Source: DASQHL01 sp963843685 | GTDB lineage: Bacteria > Chloroflexota > Dehalococcoidia > DSTF01 > JACRBR01 | Reading direction: 5' to 3' | DNA length: 64,000 bases | Assembly (NCBI GenBank): GCA_963843685.1 | Contig: CAWJLO010000012.1 | Location: 14,514-78,513 of the forward strand | Shown here: piece after piece, positions 25,443 to 33,431 of the stretch | How positions within the stretch are numbered: the stretch's first letter is position 1 | Layout of the letters: every line of letters starts with the position of its first letter | Notes under the pieces: generated by a model | What the model saw: only the letters and a program-made list of their open reading frames with translations | Databases searched by the model: none | What the model was told of the DNA's origin: nothing | Made by a program: the position numbers and the translations under genes

Positions 25443-26336
25443 ATGGAGATTGGACTGCACATTCCGCAGGTGGGGCCGCCGGCGAATCGGGCGAATATCG
25501 AGGCGTTCGCGCGGGCGGCGGACGATGCGGGGTTCGACGGGCTGTGGGTGTTCGACCACGTGGTGCTGCAGCGGGAGCAGCAGTCGAAGTATCCGTATTC
25601 GCCGGACGGGAACATGCACGTGCCGCCGACGATGGACTTCCTGGAGCCGCTGATCTTGCTGACGTACCTGGCGGGGATCACGAAGCGCGTGCGGCTGGGG
25701 ACGTCGGTGCTGGTGTTGCCGATGCGGCAGCCGGTGCTGCACGCGAAGATGATGGCGACGATCGACTTCCTTTCGGGCGGGCGGTTTGCGCTGGGGGCGG
25801 GCGTGGGGTGGTGGAAGCAGGAGTTCGAGGTGCTTTCGGTGCCGTTCGAGCGGCGGGGGAAGCGGATGGACGAGTGCCTGCAGCTGTTGCGGGCGCTGTG
25901 GTCGGAGGAGTTCGTGAACTTCAAGGGGGAGTTCTACGAGGCGGTGGACTGGTCGTGCAATCCGAAGCCCGTGCGGCCAGAAGGGATCCCGATCTGGCTC
26001 GGGGGTGAGAGCAAGGGGCAGCTGGGGCGGGTGGGGAAGTACGCGGACGGGTGGCAGGCGACGGCGAAGTCGCTGCCGACGCTGATGCAGGACTTCGAGG
26101 TGGCGAAGGAGGCGGCGGTCGCGGCGGGGCGGGACCCGTCGAAGCTGGTGATCACGCTGGAGGGGGCGGGGGTGCTGGCGCCGGACCGCCTGGAGCAGAC
26201 GGCGGAGGGGCTGCACCGGCTGAAGGAGATGGGGGTGTTCCACGCGATCGTGGCGGTGCACCCGCGGCAGTTGTCGGACGCTGGGGCGGTGATCGAGGAG
26301 TTTGGGTCGAAGTATCTCAAGGGGTTGCAAGCGTAG
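25443..26336 (+). CDS. LLM-class flavin (probably F420)-dependent oxidoreductase
   Basis: A 297-residue luciferase-like monooxygenase-superfamily TIM barrel. Typical landmarks: MEIGLHIPQVGPPANRANIE at the N-terminus, GFDGLWVFDHVVL, the LGTSVLVLPMRQPVLHAKMM segment, GRFALGAGVGWWKQEFEVLS and the late PIWLGGESKGQLGRVGKYAD loop. Members using F420 carry out hydride transfer on diverse substrates; cofactor choice cannot be proven here. Its last 99 bases have a degenerate copy at 26621-26717. Confidence 0.87.
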   Translation: MEIGLHIPQVGPPANRANIEAFARAADDAGFDGLWVFDHVVLQREQQSKYPYSPDGNMHVPPTMDFLEPLILLTYLAGITKRVRLGTSVLVLPMRQPVLHAKMMATIDFLSGGRFALGAGVGWWKQEFEVLSVPFERRGKRMDECLQLLRALWSEEFVNFKGEFYEAVDWSCNPKPVRPEGIPIWLGGESKGQLGRVGKYADGWQATAKSLPTLMQDFEVAKEAAVAAGRDPSKLVITLEGAGVLAPDRLEQTAEGLHRLKEMGVFHAIVAVHPRQLSDAGAVIEEFGSKYLKGLQA

Positions 26337-26461
26337 GGGCGACGTCGCCGGCGGCCGTAGATAGCACGCGTGACGGGCCGCCGGGCGCAGACCGGCGCCA
26401 GCCAGTGCACGACGGCCGGCGATCTCACTTGTTGTACTTTCTCGATCCCACTTGACGGTGT

Positions 26462-26609
26462 GGAAAGGGTCAGTCTGAAACCGATCGTTATGACGAGTCG
26501 GAATGTGGGGCGCGGATGGGGGTGCTGCGGCGGCGCAGGCTTGGTCGTGGAACATGAGGCGATCGTACGCCGGGTTGGGGCGGATCTCTAAGCGTTTGGT
26601 GTCACCGCG
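26462..26609. repeat. Dispersed intergenic repeat, copy B
   Basis: Matches 8866-9027: GGGTC at 26467, GTTATG 20 bases later (26487) and a conserved block starting TGGAACATGAGGCGAT at 26548. The conserved block is directly followed, 11 bases on, by the oxidoreductase gene fragment. Confidence 0.65.
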
Positions 26610-26620
26610 CACGTCCGGGC

Positions 26621-26717
26621 TCCACACGATCATCGCGGTGCACGGGCGGCTGCTGACAGAGGCGGGGCGGTTATCGAGGAGTTTGCGGTGAAGCATCTCA
26701 AGGGGTTGCAGGCGTAG
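26621..26717 (+). pseudogene. 3' fragment of an LLM oxidoreductase paralogue
   Basis: Aligns with 26238-26336. HTIIAVHGRLLTEAG corresponds to HAIVAVHPRQLSDAG; after a 2-base length difference it continues as IEEFAVKHLKGLQA, matching IEEFGSKYLKGLQA and ending at the same stop position. The rest of the gene is absent, so this is a remnant of a tandem paralogue. Confidence 0.7.
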
Positions 26718-26789
26718 CGGCGCGAGATGACGCCACGCGCAACGAGCGCATTCATGTGAAGGCGGGGTGACATCGAGCACAGACGCAGG

Positions 26790-27452
26790 GTGCGGGACGT
26801 GGAACGGAAGCGGGCGATTCTCTGGGACAACGATGGGGTCCTGGTCGATACGGAAAAGTGGTTCTTCGAGGCGAACCGCCTGGAGTTGGCAGCAATCGGC
26901 GTGACGGCCAGCTGGGCGCAGTTTGAAGAGATCAATCAGACACATGGGGTGAGCCTGCTTTCGCTTTCCAAGCTGGAGGGCGAGGACCTGAGGGCGCTCC
27001 ATGCACGGCGCGACGCGCGCTACAGCGAGCTGCTTCGAACAGAACAACTCGCGATCCCCGGGATGCTTGGGTTGCTCGAGCGTATGAAAGAGCACGTCTT
27101 CACCACGGGGATCGTGACGGCGTCACGCCGCGAGCATTTCGACATCATCCACGGGCTCTCGGGGATGCTCGCGCACGTTGATTTCGCGGTGGTGCGCGAG
27201 GATTACGCGCGGGCAAAGCCCCATCCTGACGGCTACCTCGCGGGTATCGAGCGCGCAGGGCTCGCCGCGAGTTGTTGCGTAGCCGTCGAGGACTCACCAC
27301 GTGGCATCGCTGCGGCCCGGGCGGCAGGACTGGAGTGTGTGCTCTTCACGCCTGGCGGCGTTGGCGCCGATCGAGATGTCGGCGAGGTTTTCGGTCGGGC
27401 CGGGTCGGCAGAGGAACTCGAAGATGTGTTGTCGCGATGGATTCACACTTGA
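26790..27452 (+). CDS. HAD-superfamily hydrolase (phosphoglucomutase-like subfamily)
   Basis: A 220-residue HAD protein. Motif I is WDNDGVLVDTE (nucleophile first Asp, second Asp two residues later), a helical cap follows (about 25-90), motif II is TGIVTASRR, motif III K is in YARAKPHPDGYLAG, and motif IV is VAVEDSPRGIAAARAAGL. These place it with beta-phosphoglucomutase/phosphatase-type enzymes that act on sugar phosphates; the substrate is unknown. The start is GTG 26790 (MRDVERKRAILWDND). No operon partner is evident. Confidence 0.82.
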   Translation: MRDVERKRAILWDNDGVLVDTEKWFFEANRLELAAIGVTASWAQFEEINQTHGVSLLSLSKLEGEDLRALHARRDARYSELLRTEQLAIPGMLGLLERMKEHVFTTGIVTASRREHFDIIHGLSGMLAHVDFAVVREDYARAKPHPDGYLAGIERAGLAASCCVAVEDSPRGIAAARAAGLECVLFTPGGVGADRDVGEVFGRAGSAEELEDVLSRWIHT

Positions 27453-27670
27453 GCCCACGCGGCGAGCAAGGCGCTCGGTCGCGGTGATAGCCACCGGCGC
27501 AAATCAACACGACGAAGGTAGGCGGGGGAACGCACGGCTGACCCTGCATTGCAAAGCCGGGTGTAAAGCTTCGAAGTTGACAAGCGCCCGGGGTGTAATT
27601 GGGGGGCTGGGGGTTCGTTTGGATCTGTGACGGAAGCTCCGCCAGAGGGATGCGGAGGGAGGCGTCGCAG

Positions 27671-28060
27671 GTGAATACGAACGAGGGGCTCCAGAACGAG
27701 GACGAGGTGCAGGCGGAGGCGCCGGCGGAGGTGCGCTGCCCGATCTGCGGGCAGATGAACGCGTGGATGCGGTACTGCTCGCACGTGCGGTGGCAGTTCG
27801 ACCAAGGGGGGCCCGTCGACTTCGCGCGGTTCGCCATCGAGACGAGCCCGTACGTACACGGGCGGGGGTTCGAGGCGCGCGACATTCCCGAGATGTGGTG
27901 GAAAGAGAAGGCGGACTGGCTCGTCGACCAGGTGCTGCTGCGGTTCGACGCGACGGACGGGTACGTGTTCGGATACCTGGGGGACCTGGACATCCTCTCG
28001 AAGGACATCTGGCAGGAGTTCCGTCCGGACCCGGCGCGTCGGGAGCTGACGCGCTTCTAG
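27671..28060 (+). CDS. Hypothetical protein with N-terminal CPIC-type zinc site
   Basis: A protein of about 129 residues from GTG 27671, with GGAGGGAGG at 27655-27663. A putative zinc-binding stretch RCPICGQMNAWMRYCSHVRW (Cys-x2-Cys, Cys-x2-His) follows an acidic leader, and the remainder is rich in Trp, Asp and Phe (WWKEKADWLVDQVLLRFDAT, YLGDLDILSKDIWQEF). No family recognised. ATG 27650 in the same frame is an alternative start. A terminator-like hairpin lies 50 bases after the stop. Confidence 0.6.
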   Translation: MNTNEGLQNEDEVQAEAPAEVRCPICGQMNAWMRYCSHVRWQFDQGGPVDFARFAIETSPYVHGRGFEARDIPEMWWKEKADWLVDQVLLRFDATDGYVFGYLGDLDILSKDIWQEFRPDPARRELTRF

Positions 28061-28112
28061 GGCCGACGGGGAACCACAGATTACGCAGATTTCAAAGATC
28101 GTTTGGACGAGG

Positions 28113-28139
28113 GCGGCCGCTGGGGCCGCTCTCTTGTTT
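28113..28139 (+). terminator. Intrinsic terminator
   Basis: Stem GCGGCC (28113-28118), loop GCTGG, GGCCGC (28124-28129), then the T-rich tail TCTCTTGTTT, 53 bases after the 27671 gene. Confidence 0.55.
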
Positions 28140-28275
28140 GTGCGATTGCGTTGGTGCGGGGTGGCACGTCGCGCATGAGGGTGACGGTGACTTCGGGGAA
28201 GATCCCTCGCTGCGCTCGGAATGACCGTTTGATGAACGCGTGCGCTGGCCACGCCGCACTTCGCTTGTGCGGGGT

Positions 28276-29088
28276 TCAGGGGCGGCTGGCGCTCACCAGC
28301 AGGAATTTCAGGGAGAAGCGGTAGGCGCCGGCGGCTTCGGCCTCGCGGACGGCGGAGCTCCAGCTCGACACTTCTTCGCGGGTGAGTGCGCCGGAGCGGA
28401 TGCCGGCGGCGATGACGTTGCGCATGCCGCCGCCGCCGCTGTCTCCTTCGTCGGAGCGTTCGGTGCGGACGTGGTCCGACTCCTCGACGGTGATCTCTTC
28501 GAAGCCCGATGCGCGCAGCATGTCGGGAAGGTCGCGCACGCCGCCGGGGTTGGCGATGCGGCCGACGTAGAGCGAGACGATCTTGCGCGTGACGTCCGGC
28601 ACGCCGCCATCGATGGCCATGGTGTTGAAGTCCGGTTCGAAGAGGGCGACGCGGGCGCCGGGGCGGGCGACGCGGGTGAGTTCCTCGATGGCGCGGCGCG
28701 GTTCGGTGAGATGGATGAAGACGCGCTCGGCGGTGAGGGCGTCGAAGGAGGTGGGCGCGAAGGGGAGGCGGGTGGCGTCGGCGAGGCAGTAGTGCGGGAG
28801 GGTGGAGGCGTCGCGGGCGCGGGCAGTGTTGAGCATGACGGCGGAGAAGTCGAGGCCTACGACGGCGCCTGATGGTCCGACGGCGGATTGGAGGTCGCGG
28901 GTGAAGTCGCCGACGCCGCAGCCGACCTCGAGCACGCGGCTTTCGGGCGTGAGCCTGAGTCGGGCGAGGCGGGCGGCGCGGTTATCGATGAAGAAGGGGG
29001 TGGCGGAGCGCTGGTCGAGGAAGCGGACGAAGGCTTCGGGGGCTGCGCTGCTGTCGACGTCGCTGAAGCCGGAGCGTGGTGTGGTCAT
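28276..29088 (-). CDS. Class I SAM-dependent methyltransferase
   Basis: A 270-residue methyltransferase with the full Rossmann motif set: VLEVGCGVGDFTRDL (motif I), VVGLDFSAVML (post I), CLADATRLPFAPTSFDALTA (motif II region) and ELTRVARPGARVALFEPDF (motif III). Substrate unknown. ATG 29088 (MTTPRSGFSD) is chosen; CACAAT lies 5 bases upstream on the coding strand, consistent with a leaderless start. It is flanked upstream by twin hairpin repeats. Confidence 0.87.
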   Translation of the reverse strand: MTTPRSGFSDVDSSAAPEAFVRFLDQRSATPFFIDNRAARLARLRLTPESRVLEVGCGVGDFTRDLQSAVGPSGAVVGLDFSAVMLNTARARDASTLPHYCLADATRLPFAPTSFDALTAERVFIHLTEPRRAIEELTRVARPGARVALFEPDFNTMAIDGGVPDVTRKIVSLYVGRIANPGGVRDLPDMLRASGFEEITVEESDHVRTERSDEGDSGGGGMRNVIAAGIRSGALTREEVSSWSSAVREAEAAGAYRFSLKFLLVSASRP

Positions 29089-29422
29089 GGGGCATTGTGC
29101 GACGGCGCGTGTGGGGCGGCAAAGGGTCGTGCGGGGGATTTGCGCAGGTTGGGAGCGCCTCACCCCCGGCCCCTCTCCACAGGTGTGTGGAGAGGGGAGC
29201 TCCGGGACGGCGTGTGTCGATGGAGATGGACGTGCGTGGGCACGAGAAGGGGCGCCGCAGGCTGTGCGTGACCTCACCCCCGGCCCCTCTCCACCGTTGT
29301 GGAGAGGGGAGCTCCCGGACGGGTGTGTGTCGCTGGTGGCCAACGTGTGTGGTGCGGGCCGGCAGCCGGCCCATGGCGTCGGGCGCCGAGCGGAGGCGTT
29401 GCGTGTGAGCTAGGCTCTTTGT
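29089..29422. repeat. Intergenic block with two near-identical hairpin units
   Basis: No gene is seen. Unit 1 is CCCCTCTCCACA-GGTG-TGTGGAGAGGGG (29170-29197, 12-bp perfect stem) and unit 2 is CCCCTCTCCAC-CGTT-GTGGAGAGGGG (29284-29309, 11-bp perfect stem). Each is flanked by CACCCCCGG on the left and AGCTCC on the right with a GTGTGTCG a little further on, so the repeat unit is about 60 bases, spaced 114 bases apart. Confidence 0.7.
29411..29416 (+). promoter_or_regulatory. -10 box six bases before the SRAP gene start
   Basis: TAGGCT (29411-29416), six bases, ATG 29423. Leaderless layout; no clear -35. Confidence 0.4.
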
Positions 29423-30163
29423 ATGTGCGGGCGATTTACGTTGACGCGGCGGGATTTCGACAAGATGGCGCGGGAGGTGGACGCGGAGGTGCGGCCGGAG
29501 GATGCGGCGTTGTACCGGCCGCGGTACAACATCGCGCCGACGGACGCGCACTGGATCGTGCGGGAGAAGCGGGAGCGTCGGGAGCTGCTGCCGGCGAAGT
29601 GGGGGCTGGTGAACTCGTGGGCGAAGGACGCGAAGGGGGCGGCGCGGCAGATCAACGCGCGGTCGGAGAGCGCGTTGAAGCGGCCGGCGTTCCGGGACGC
29701 GTTCGTCGAGCGGCGGTGCGTGGTGCCGGCGGACGGGTTCTTCGAGTGGATGGGGGCGAAGGAGTCGCGGCGGCCGATCTGGTTTCACGCGCCGGACGGG
29801 GGGCTGCTGCTGTTCGCGGGGCTGTACGAGTCGTGGTTGAACCCCGAGACGACGGAGTGGATGCGGAGCTTCACGATCCTGACGACGGAGGCGAACGACG
29901 TGGTGGCGCCGGTGCACGACCGGATGCCGGTGATCGTGCCGAGGGAGCAGATCGAGGAGTGGATCTTCGTGCCGGCGGAGGGTCGGGAGGCGCACGCGGA
30001 GGGGTTGCGGCGGCTGCTCGTGCCGGCGGCGGGCGGGGTGCTGGTGGCGACGGAGGTGTCGCGTCGGGTGAACTCTGTGGCGAACGACGATGCGGGGTGT
30101 TTGGAGCCGGCGAATGACGTGCGAGGCGGCGGAGTCGCCGCGGCTGTTGTGAGGGTGGGGTGA
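29423..30163 (+). CDS. yedK: SRAP/HMCES-type abasic-site DNA-protein crosslink enzyme
   Basis: A 246-residue SRAP-domain protein. After Met removal, Cys2 (MCGRFTLT) is the residue that forms a thiazolidine crosslink with abasic sites in single-stranded DNA. The other active-site landmarks are present: YNIAPTDAH, NARSES, PADGFFEW (Glu) and VHDRMPVIVP (His). It shields abasic sites at replication forks. The C-terminus beyond about residue 215 is a variable tail. The start codon must be 29423 for Cys2 to be N-terminal. Its stop overlaps the next start (GTGA). Confidence 0.92.
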   Translation: MCGRFTLTRRDFDKMAREVDAEVRPEDAALYRPRYNIAPTDAHWIVREKRERRELLPAKWGLVNSWAKDAKGAARQINARSESALKRPAFRDAFVERRCVVPADGFFEWMGAKESRRPIWFHAPDGGLLLFAGLYESWLNPETTEWMRSFTILTTEANDVVAPVHDRMPVIVPREQIEEWIFVPAEGREAHAEGLRRLLVPAAGGVLVATEVSRRVNSVANDDAGCLEPANDVRGGGVAAAVVRVG

Positions 30164-30735
30164 TCGTTCGTGGTTGGCGAGCGCTGGGGTGCGTCGTTGT
30201 TACGATGGCCTCGCTCGGTATGGCGTGCGGTAGCTCCACGAAACCCGAGGCTGCCTCGACTCCCGCTCAGTGCCCGACTGCGGTGGCGGTCAGCACAAGT
30301 ACGCCGGACATTGATATCGTCGGGCAGTTCTCCGCGGAGTGCGTGCGCGGACTGGTTGGCTTTCAATTTCAGTTGCCGACTCTTCCCGGGTATCTCGCGC
30401 CCGTGTACCAGTGGAGCATTCAGGATCCAAGCCTGCTTCTCGTGCAGTACAACCCAGAAAAGTCAGGCGCCATGACATTCCACCTTCAGATCGTGGGACC
30501 CACTGGGGTGGTGGGCTTTCCGGGAACTGACGCGGCGACATCACCAAACGGGCATGATGTGGCGCTCGGTGACGCGCCGAGCCTCGGCGGCTTCACGGGT
30601 TCGTGGGAAGACGGCGACGTGACGTACATGCTGTCCGCACTCGGCGCTGAGGACAGCCCATCAGTCAGGCGACTGATCCTGGCGGTGGCTGACTCGGTGT
30701 TGGATGGCGGTGAAGTGCGAAGCGGAGGCGATTGA
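30160..30735 (+). CDS. Hypothetical lipoprotein
   Basis: GTG 30160 overlaps the SRAP stop by 4 bases, implying translational coupling. The 191-residue product has a lipoprotein signal (VVVTMASLGMACGSS, Cys about residue 23) and a Ser/Thr/Pro linker, then a beta-rich domain (GFQFQLPTLPGYLAPVYQWS, MTFHLQIVGPTGVVGF). No family recognised. It probably sits on the outer face of the cytoplasmic membrane. Base composition is slightly less GC-rich than its neighbours. Confidence 0.65.
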   Translation: MIVRGWRALGCVVVTMASLGMACGSSTKPEAASTPAQCPTAVAVSTSTPDIDIVGQFSAECVRGLVGFQFQLPTLPGYLAPVYQWSIQDPSLLLVQYNPEKSGAMTFHLQIVGPTGVVGFPGTDAATSPNGHDVALGDAPSLGGFTGSWEDGDVTYMLSALGAEDSPSVRRLILAVADSVLDGGEVRSGGD

Positions 30736-30739
30736 GGGA

Positions 30740-30761
30740 GGGCGGCCACGCGGGGCCGCCC
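30740..30761. terminator. Hairpin between convergent genes
   Basis: GGGCGGCC (30740-30747), 6-base loop, GGCCGCCC (30754-30761). It separates the lipoprotein and cyclase genes and could terminate both; T tracts are lacking. Confidence 0.4.
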
Positions 30762-30804
30762 CTACGGCGCGACGTTCGTCACCCGGCCGTGCATGTCCCA
30801 TCGA

Positions 30805-31708
30805 TCACAGCAGGGCGATGGGGTTTACGGGGGAGCCGGTGCCGCCGACCCAGGCGAGGGGGGCGACGGTGAGCATGAACTCGTAGCGGCCTTCCTCGGC
30901 GCAGGCGCGGGCGAGCGGTTCGACGAGGGCGTTGTCGACGAGGGCGACGCCGAAGACGGGGAGGGCGGGGTGGACGGAGAGCGGGAAGCCGTACTCGTCG
31001 GGCTGGGCGTCCATGAGGTCCCAGACGAGGACGGAGACGTCGTGCTCGCGGAGGAACGGGAGGCAGGAGGAGTGGAGGCCGGGGCTGGGCGGGCGGTAGC
31101 CGCTCCAGTCGGGGTGGGCTGACTGCCAGGCCTCGCGGCCGCTGTGGACGACGACGGCGTCGCCGGGCTCGATCTTCACGCCCTGCGATTCGGCGACGGC
31201 GTCCAACTCCCAGCCGTGGACGGGGCGCTCGAGCGTGACGGAGGGCTCGCCGCGGAACTTCGGGACGTCGAGGAGGACGCCGCGGGTGGTGATGCCGTCG
31301 CGCCACTTATCGATGCTGCCGAAGCGGGCGCCCTCGGTGGTGATCTCCTTCTTCGGATCGCGGCCGTTCCACATGCCGTCGGCGGGCCAGACGTGGCAGA
31401 GGGCGTCGACGTGGGTGGTGAGGTAGCCGTGGTAGGTGATGCCGTAGAAGTCGACGCAGCCGCCGTCGAAGATGCGCATGAAGTGCTGGGCGGGGACGGG
31501 GTTGTTGCGGCCGGGCATGGTGGGGACGTCGCGGCTGAGGGAGACGGCGCGGCCGGTCTTGACGAGCGAGGCGGCGTGGAGGCGCTTCTGCGGCGTGATG
31601 AGGTTGATGGCGCCGAGCTGGTCGTCGGGGCCCCAGCGGCCCCAGTTTCGCTTCTCGCTGGAGGTAGGCAAGGATCTCGTCTCGCGTGGGGACGTGCTGG
31701 TCGGGCAT
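30805..31708 (-). CDS. Cyclase-family metal-dependent hydrolase (kynurenine formamidase fold, one frameshift)
   Basis: ATG 31708 begins MPDQHVPTRDEILAYLQREAK; removing one base near 31650 continues WGRWGPDDQLGAINLITPQK. The family metal site appears as TYHGYLTTHVDALCHVW, a variant of the usual H-x-GTH-x-D motif with TTH in place of GTH. GDAVVVHSGREAW and VLVWDLMD follow. The corrected protein is about 300 residues. Members hydrolyse cyclic or N-formyl amide and ester substrates; the substrate is not deducible. It is convergent with the lipoprotein and divergent from the enoyl-CoA hydratase at 31823. Confidence 0.8.
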
Positions 31709-31810
31709 CGTGCGTCTCCTTCGTCGTCAGAGGTCTGGCGGCATGATGACGAATGACAGGGCGAGGGGGAACCGGGGGGTGCGGCACTGTCGCGGAAGCG
31801 GTGGCCGGCG

Positions 31811-31816
31811 TACGCT
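31811..31816 (+). promoter_or_regulatory. -10 box six bases before the 31823 start
   Basis: TACGCT (31811-31816), six bases, ATG 31823; leaderless layout. Confidence 0.35.
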
Positions 31817-31822
31817 GCGCGC

Positions 31823-32575
31823 ATGGCAGTGCGATACGAGAAGCGCGGGACGACGCGGGTCCTGACGATCGACCGGCCGGAGCGGCGGAACGCTGTGGAC
31901 CGGGCGACGGCGGAGGCGCTGCGGGGGCATTACTACGAGTTCGTCGCGGACGAGGATGCTCGCGTGCTGGTGGTGACGGGGGCGGGCGGGCAGGCGTTCT
32001 GCGCGGGGGCTGACCTGAAGGCGATGGACAGCCCGGTGATGGCGCCGGAGGGCCCGATGGGGTTCACACGGCTGCTCTCGCCGAAGCCGACGATCGCGGC
32101 GATCGAGGGGTGGTGCGTGGCGGGCGGGCTGGAGATCGCGTGCTGGTGCGACATCCGGATCGCGAACGAGGGCGCACACCTGGGGTGCCTGGAGCGGCGG
32201 TGGGGCGTGCCGCTGATCGACGGCGGGACGCAGCGTCTGACGCACATCATCGGACTGGGGCGGGCGCTGGACATGATCCTCAGCGGGCGGATCGTCGAGG
32301 CGCGCGAGGCGCTGGACATGGGGCTGGTGAGCCGCGTCGTGCCGGACGGAACGGCGCTGGACGCGGCGCTGGCGCTGGCGAGCGAGATCGCGGCGTATCC
32401 GTGGGCGTGCGTGCTGGCCGACCGGCAGGCGGCGTACGAGGGGCTGGGCAAGCCGCTCGACGAGGGGTTGAAGATCGAGTTGGCGCTGGGACGGGCCGTG
32501 ATCGGGGAGGCGCAGCAGGGGGCGGCGCGATTCGCGGGGGGCGAGGGGCGGCACGCGGGCGGGGCGCCTCGGTAG
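31823..32575 (+). CDS. Enoyl-CoA hydratase/isomerase family protein
   Basis: A 250-residue crotonase. Oxyanion-hole segments are FCAGADLKAMDS and GWCVAGGLEIACWCDIRIA. The first catalytic glutamate position falls in HLGCLERRWGVPLIDGG (Glu in CLERRWG) and the second position is occupied by GG/T (LIDGGTQRL) instead of Glu, so it may not be a classical hydratase. CoA-binding RPERRNAVD is present. It is convergent with a second crotonase at 32582-33346, with 6 bases between the stops. Confidence 0.85.
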   Translation: MAVRYEKRGTTRVLTIDRPERRNAVDRATAEALRGHYYEFVADEDARVLVVTGAGGQAFCAGADLKAMDSPVMAPEGPMGFTRLLSPKPTIAAIEGWCVAGGLEIACWCDIRIANEGAHLGCLERRWGVPLIDGGTQRLTHIIGLGRALDMILSGRIVEAREALDMGLVSRVVPDGTALDAALALASEIAAYPWACVLADRQAAYEGLGKPLDEGLKIELALGRAVIGEAQQGAARFAGGEGRHAGGAPR

Positions 32576-32581
32576 GGGCGA

Positions 32582-33346
32582 TCAGGGCTTCCTGTCGGAA
32601 GCCTCGCGACGCTGGCGCAGCATGTAGCCGAGGAGCATCTGCTCGGGCTCGGCGGGGGAGCCGGCGGCGGGGACCATGAGCTGCGCGAGGGCGTTCGTCG
32701 TGGTCTTCGTCATCGATAGCGATGCGGGATCTTTCGAGAGCAGCTTCTCGGCGAGCTTGCGGGCCTCGGGGACGACATCGGCGTCGGGGTAGACCCGGTT
32801 GACGAAGCCCCAGCTCAGCGCCTCCTGCGCAGAGAAGCGATCGCAGGTCATCACGAGCTCCTTCGTACGGGCGGGGCCGAGCTCGCGCATGAGGCGGGGG
32901 AGGGCGCCCCACGTGAGCGGCAGCTCGACATCGACCTCCGGGATCGAGAACCAGGCGGACTCCGCGGCGATGCGGAGGTCGAGGGTGGTGGCGAGCACGA
33001 CGCCGCCACCGATGGCGAGGCCGTTGATGGCGCCGATGGTGACCTGCTCGAGCGATTCGAGCATGGTGCAGGTGCGGTTGCCGACGCTGACGCGCCGCAT
33101 GCGGTCGACGTCGTTGGCGGGGGGACCGGCGCGGCGGCTGCCGAGCTGGGCTCCGGAGGAGAAGGCGCGGCCGGCGCCGGTCATGATGACGACGCGCGTC
33201 TGCACGTCGTCCTGGAGCGCGCGGCAGACCTGCTGGAGCTCGTCGTGCATATCGACGTTGATGGCGTTGAGCTTTTCGGGGCGGTTGAGCGTGATGGTCG
33301 CCAGGCCGGGGAGTGCGGCGTCCTTCTCGAAGAGCACGGTCTCCAT
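32582..33346 (-). CDS. Enoyl-CoA hydratase/isomerase family protein
   Basis: A 254-residue crotonase. Motifs: LNRPEKLNAINVDMHDELQQ (CoA binding), FSSGAQLGSRR (first oxyanion segment), IGAINGLAIGGGVVLATTLD (second), then SIPEVDVELPLTWGALPRLM. The SIPEV Glu aligns with the first catalytic acid, while the second position lies in LTWGALPRL and is not Glu, hinting at an isomerase or thioesterase-type activity. It is only distantly similar to the 31823 crotonase. The upstream gene on the same strand is a CoA-transferase, so a CoA-ester degradation pathway is plausible. Confidence 0.85.
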   Translation of the reverse strand: METVLFEKDAALPGLATITLNRPEKLNAINVDMHDELQQVCRALQDDVQTRVVIMTGAGRAFSSGAQLGSRRAGPPANDVDRMRRVSVGNRTCTMLESLEQVTIGAINGLAIGGGVVLATTLDLRIAAESAWFSIPEVDVELPLTWGALPRLMRELGPARTKELVMTCDRFSAQEALSWGFVNRVYPDADVVPEARKLAEKLLSKDPASLSMTKTTTNALAQLMVPAAGSPAEPEQMLLGYMLRQRREASDRKP

Positions 33347-33431
33347 GTATGGCTCCGATCGCGTTATGGGATGAGCGTGCGGCCACTGTAGCGCTCACGC
33401 CGCGAGCGATCGAGACGCCTCCGAGACGAGG

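Larger units (their letters stand above)
26337..26789. other. Non-coding interval with repeat copy B and a gene fragment
   Basis: No intact gene is seen in these 453 bases. The interval contains dispersed repeat copy B (26462-26609), then a degenerate 3' fragment of the preceding oxidoreductase (26621-26717). Confidence 0.6.

Noticed and set aside
25410..27095. Long minus-strand frame spanning the oxidoreductase and the intergenic region
   Set aside because: Antisense to a recognised gene and a pseudogene; composition is His/Arg/Pro-rich as expected of a shadow frame.
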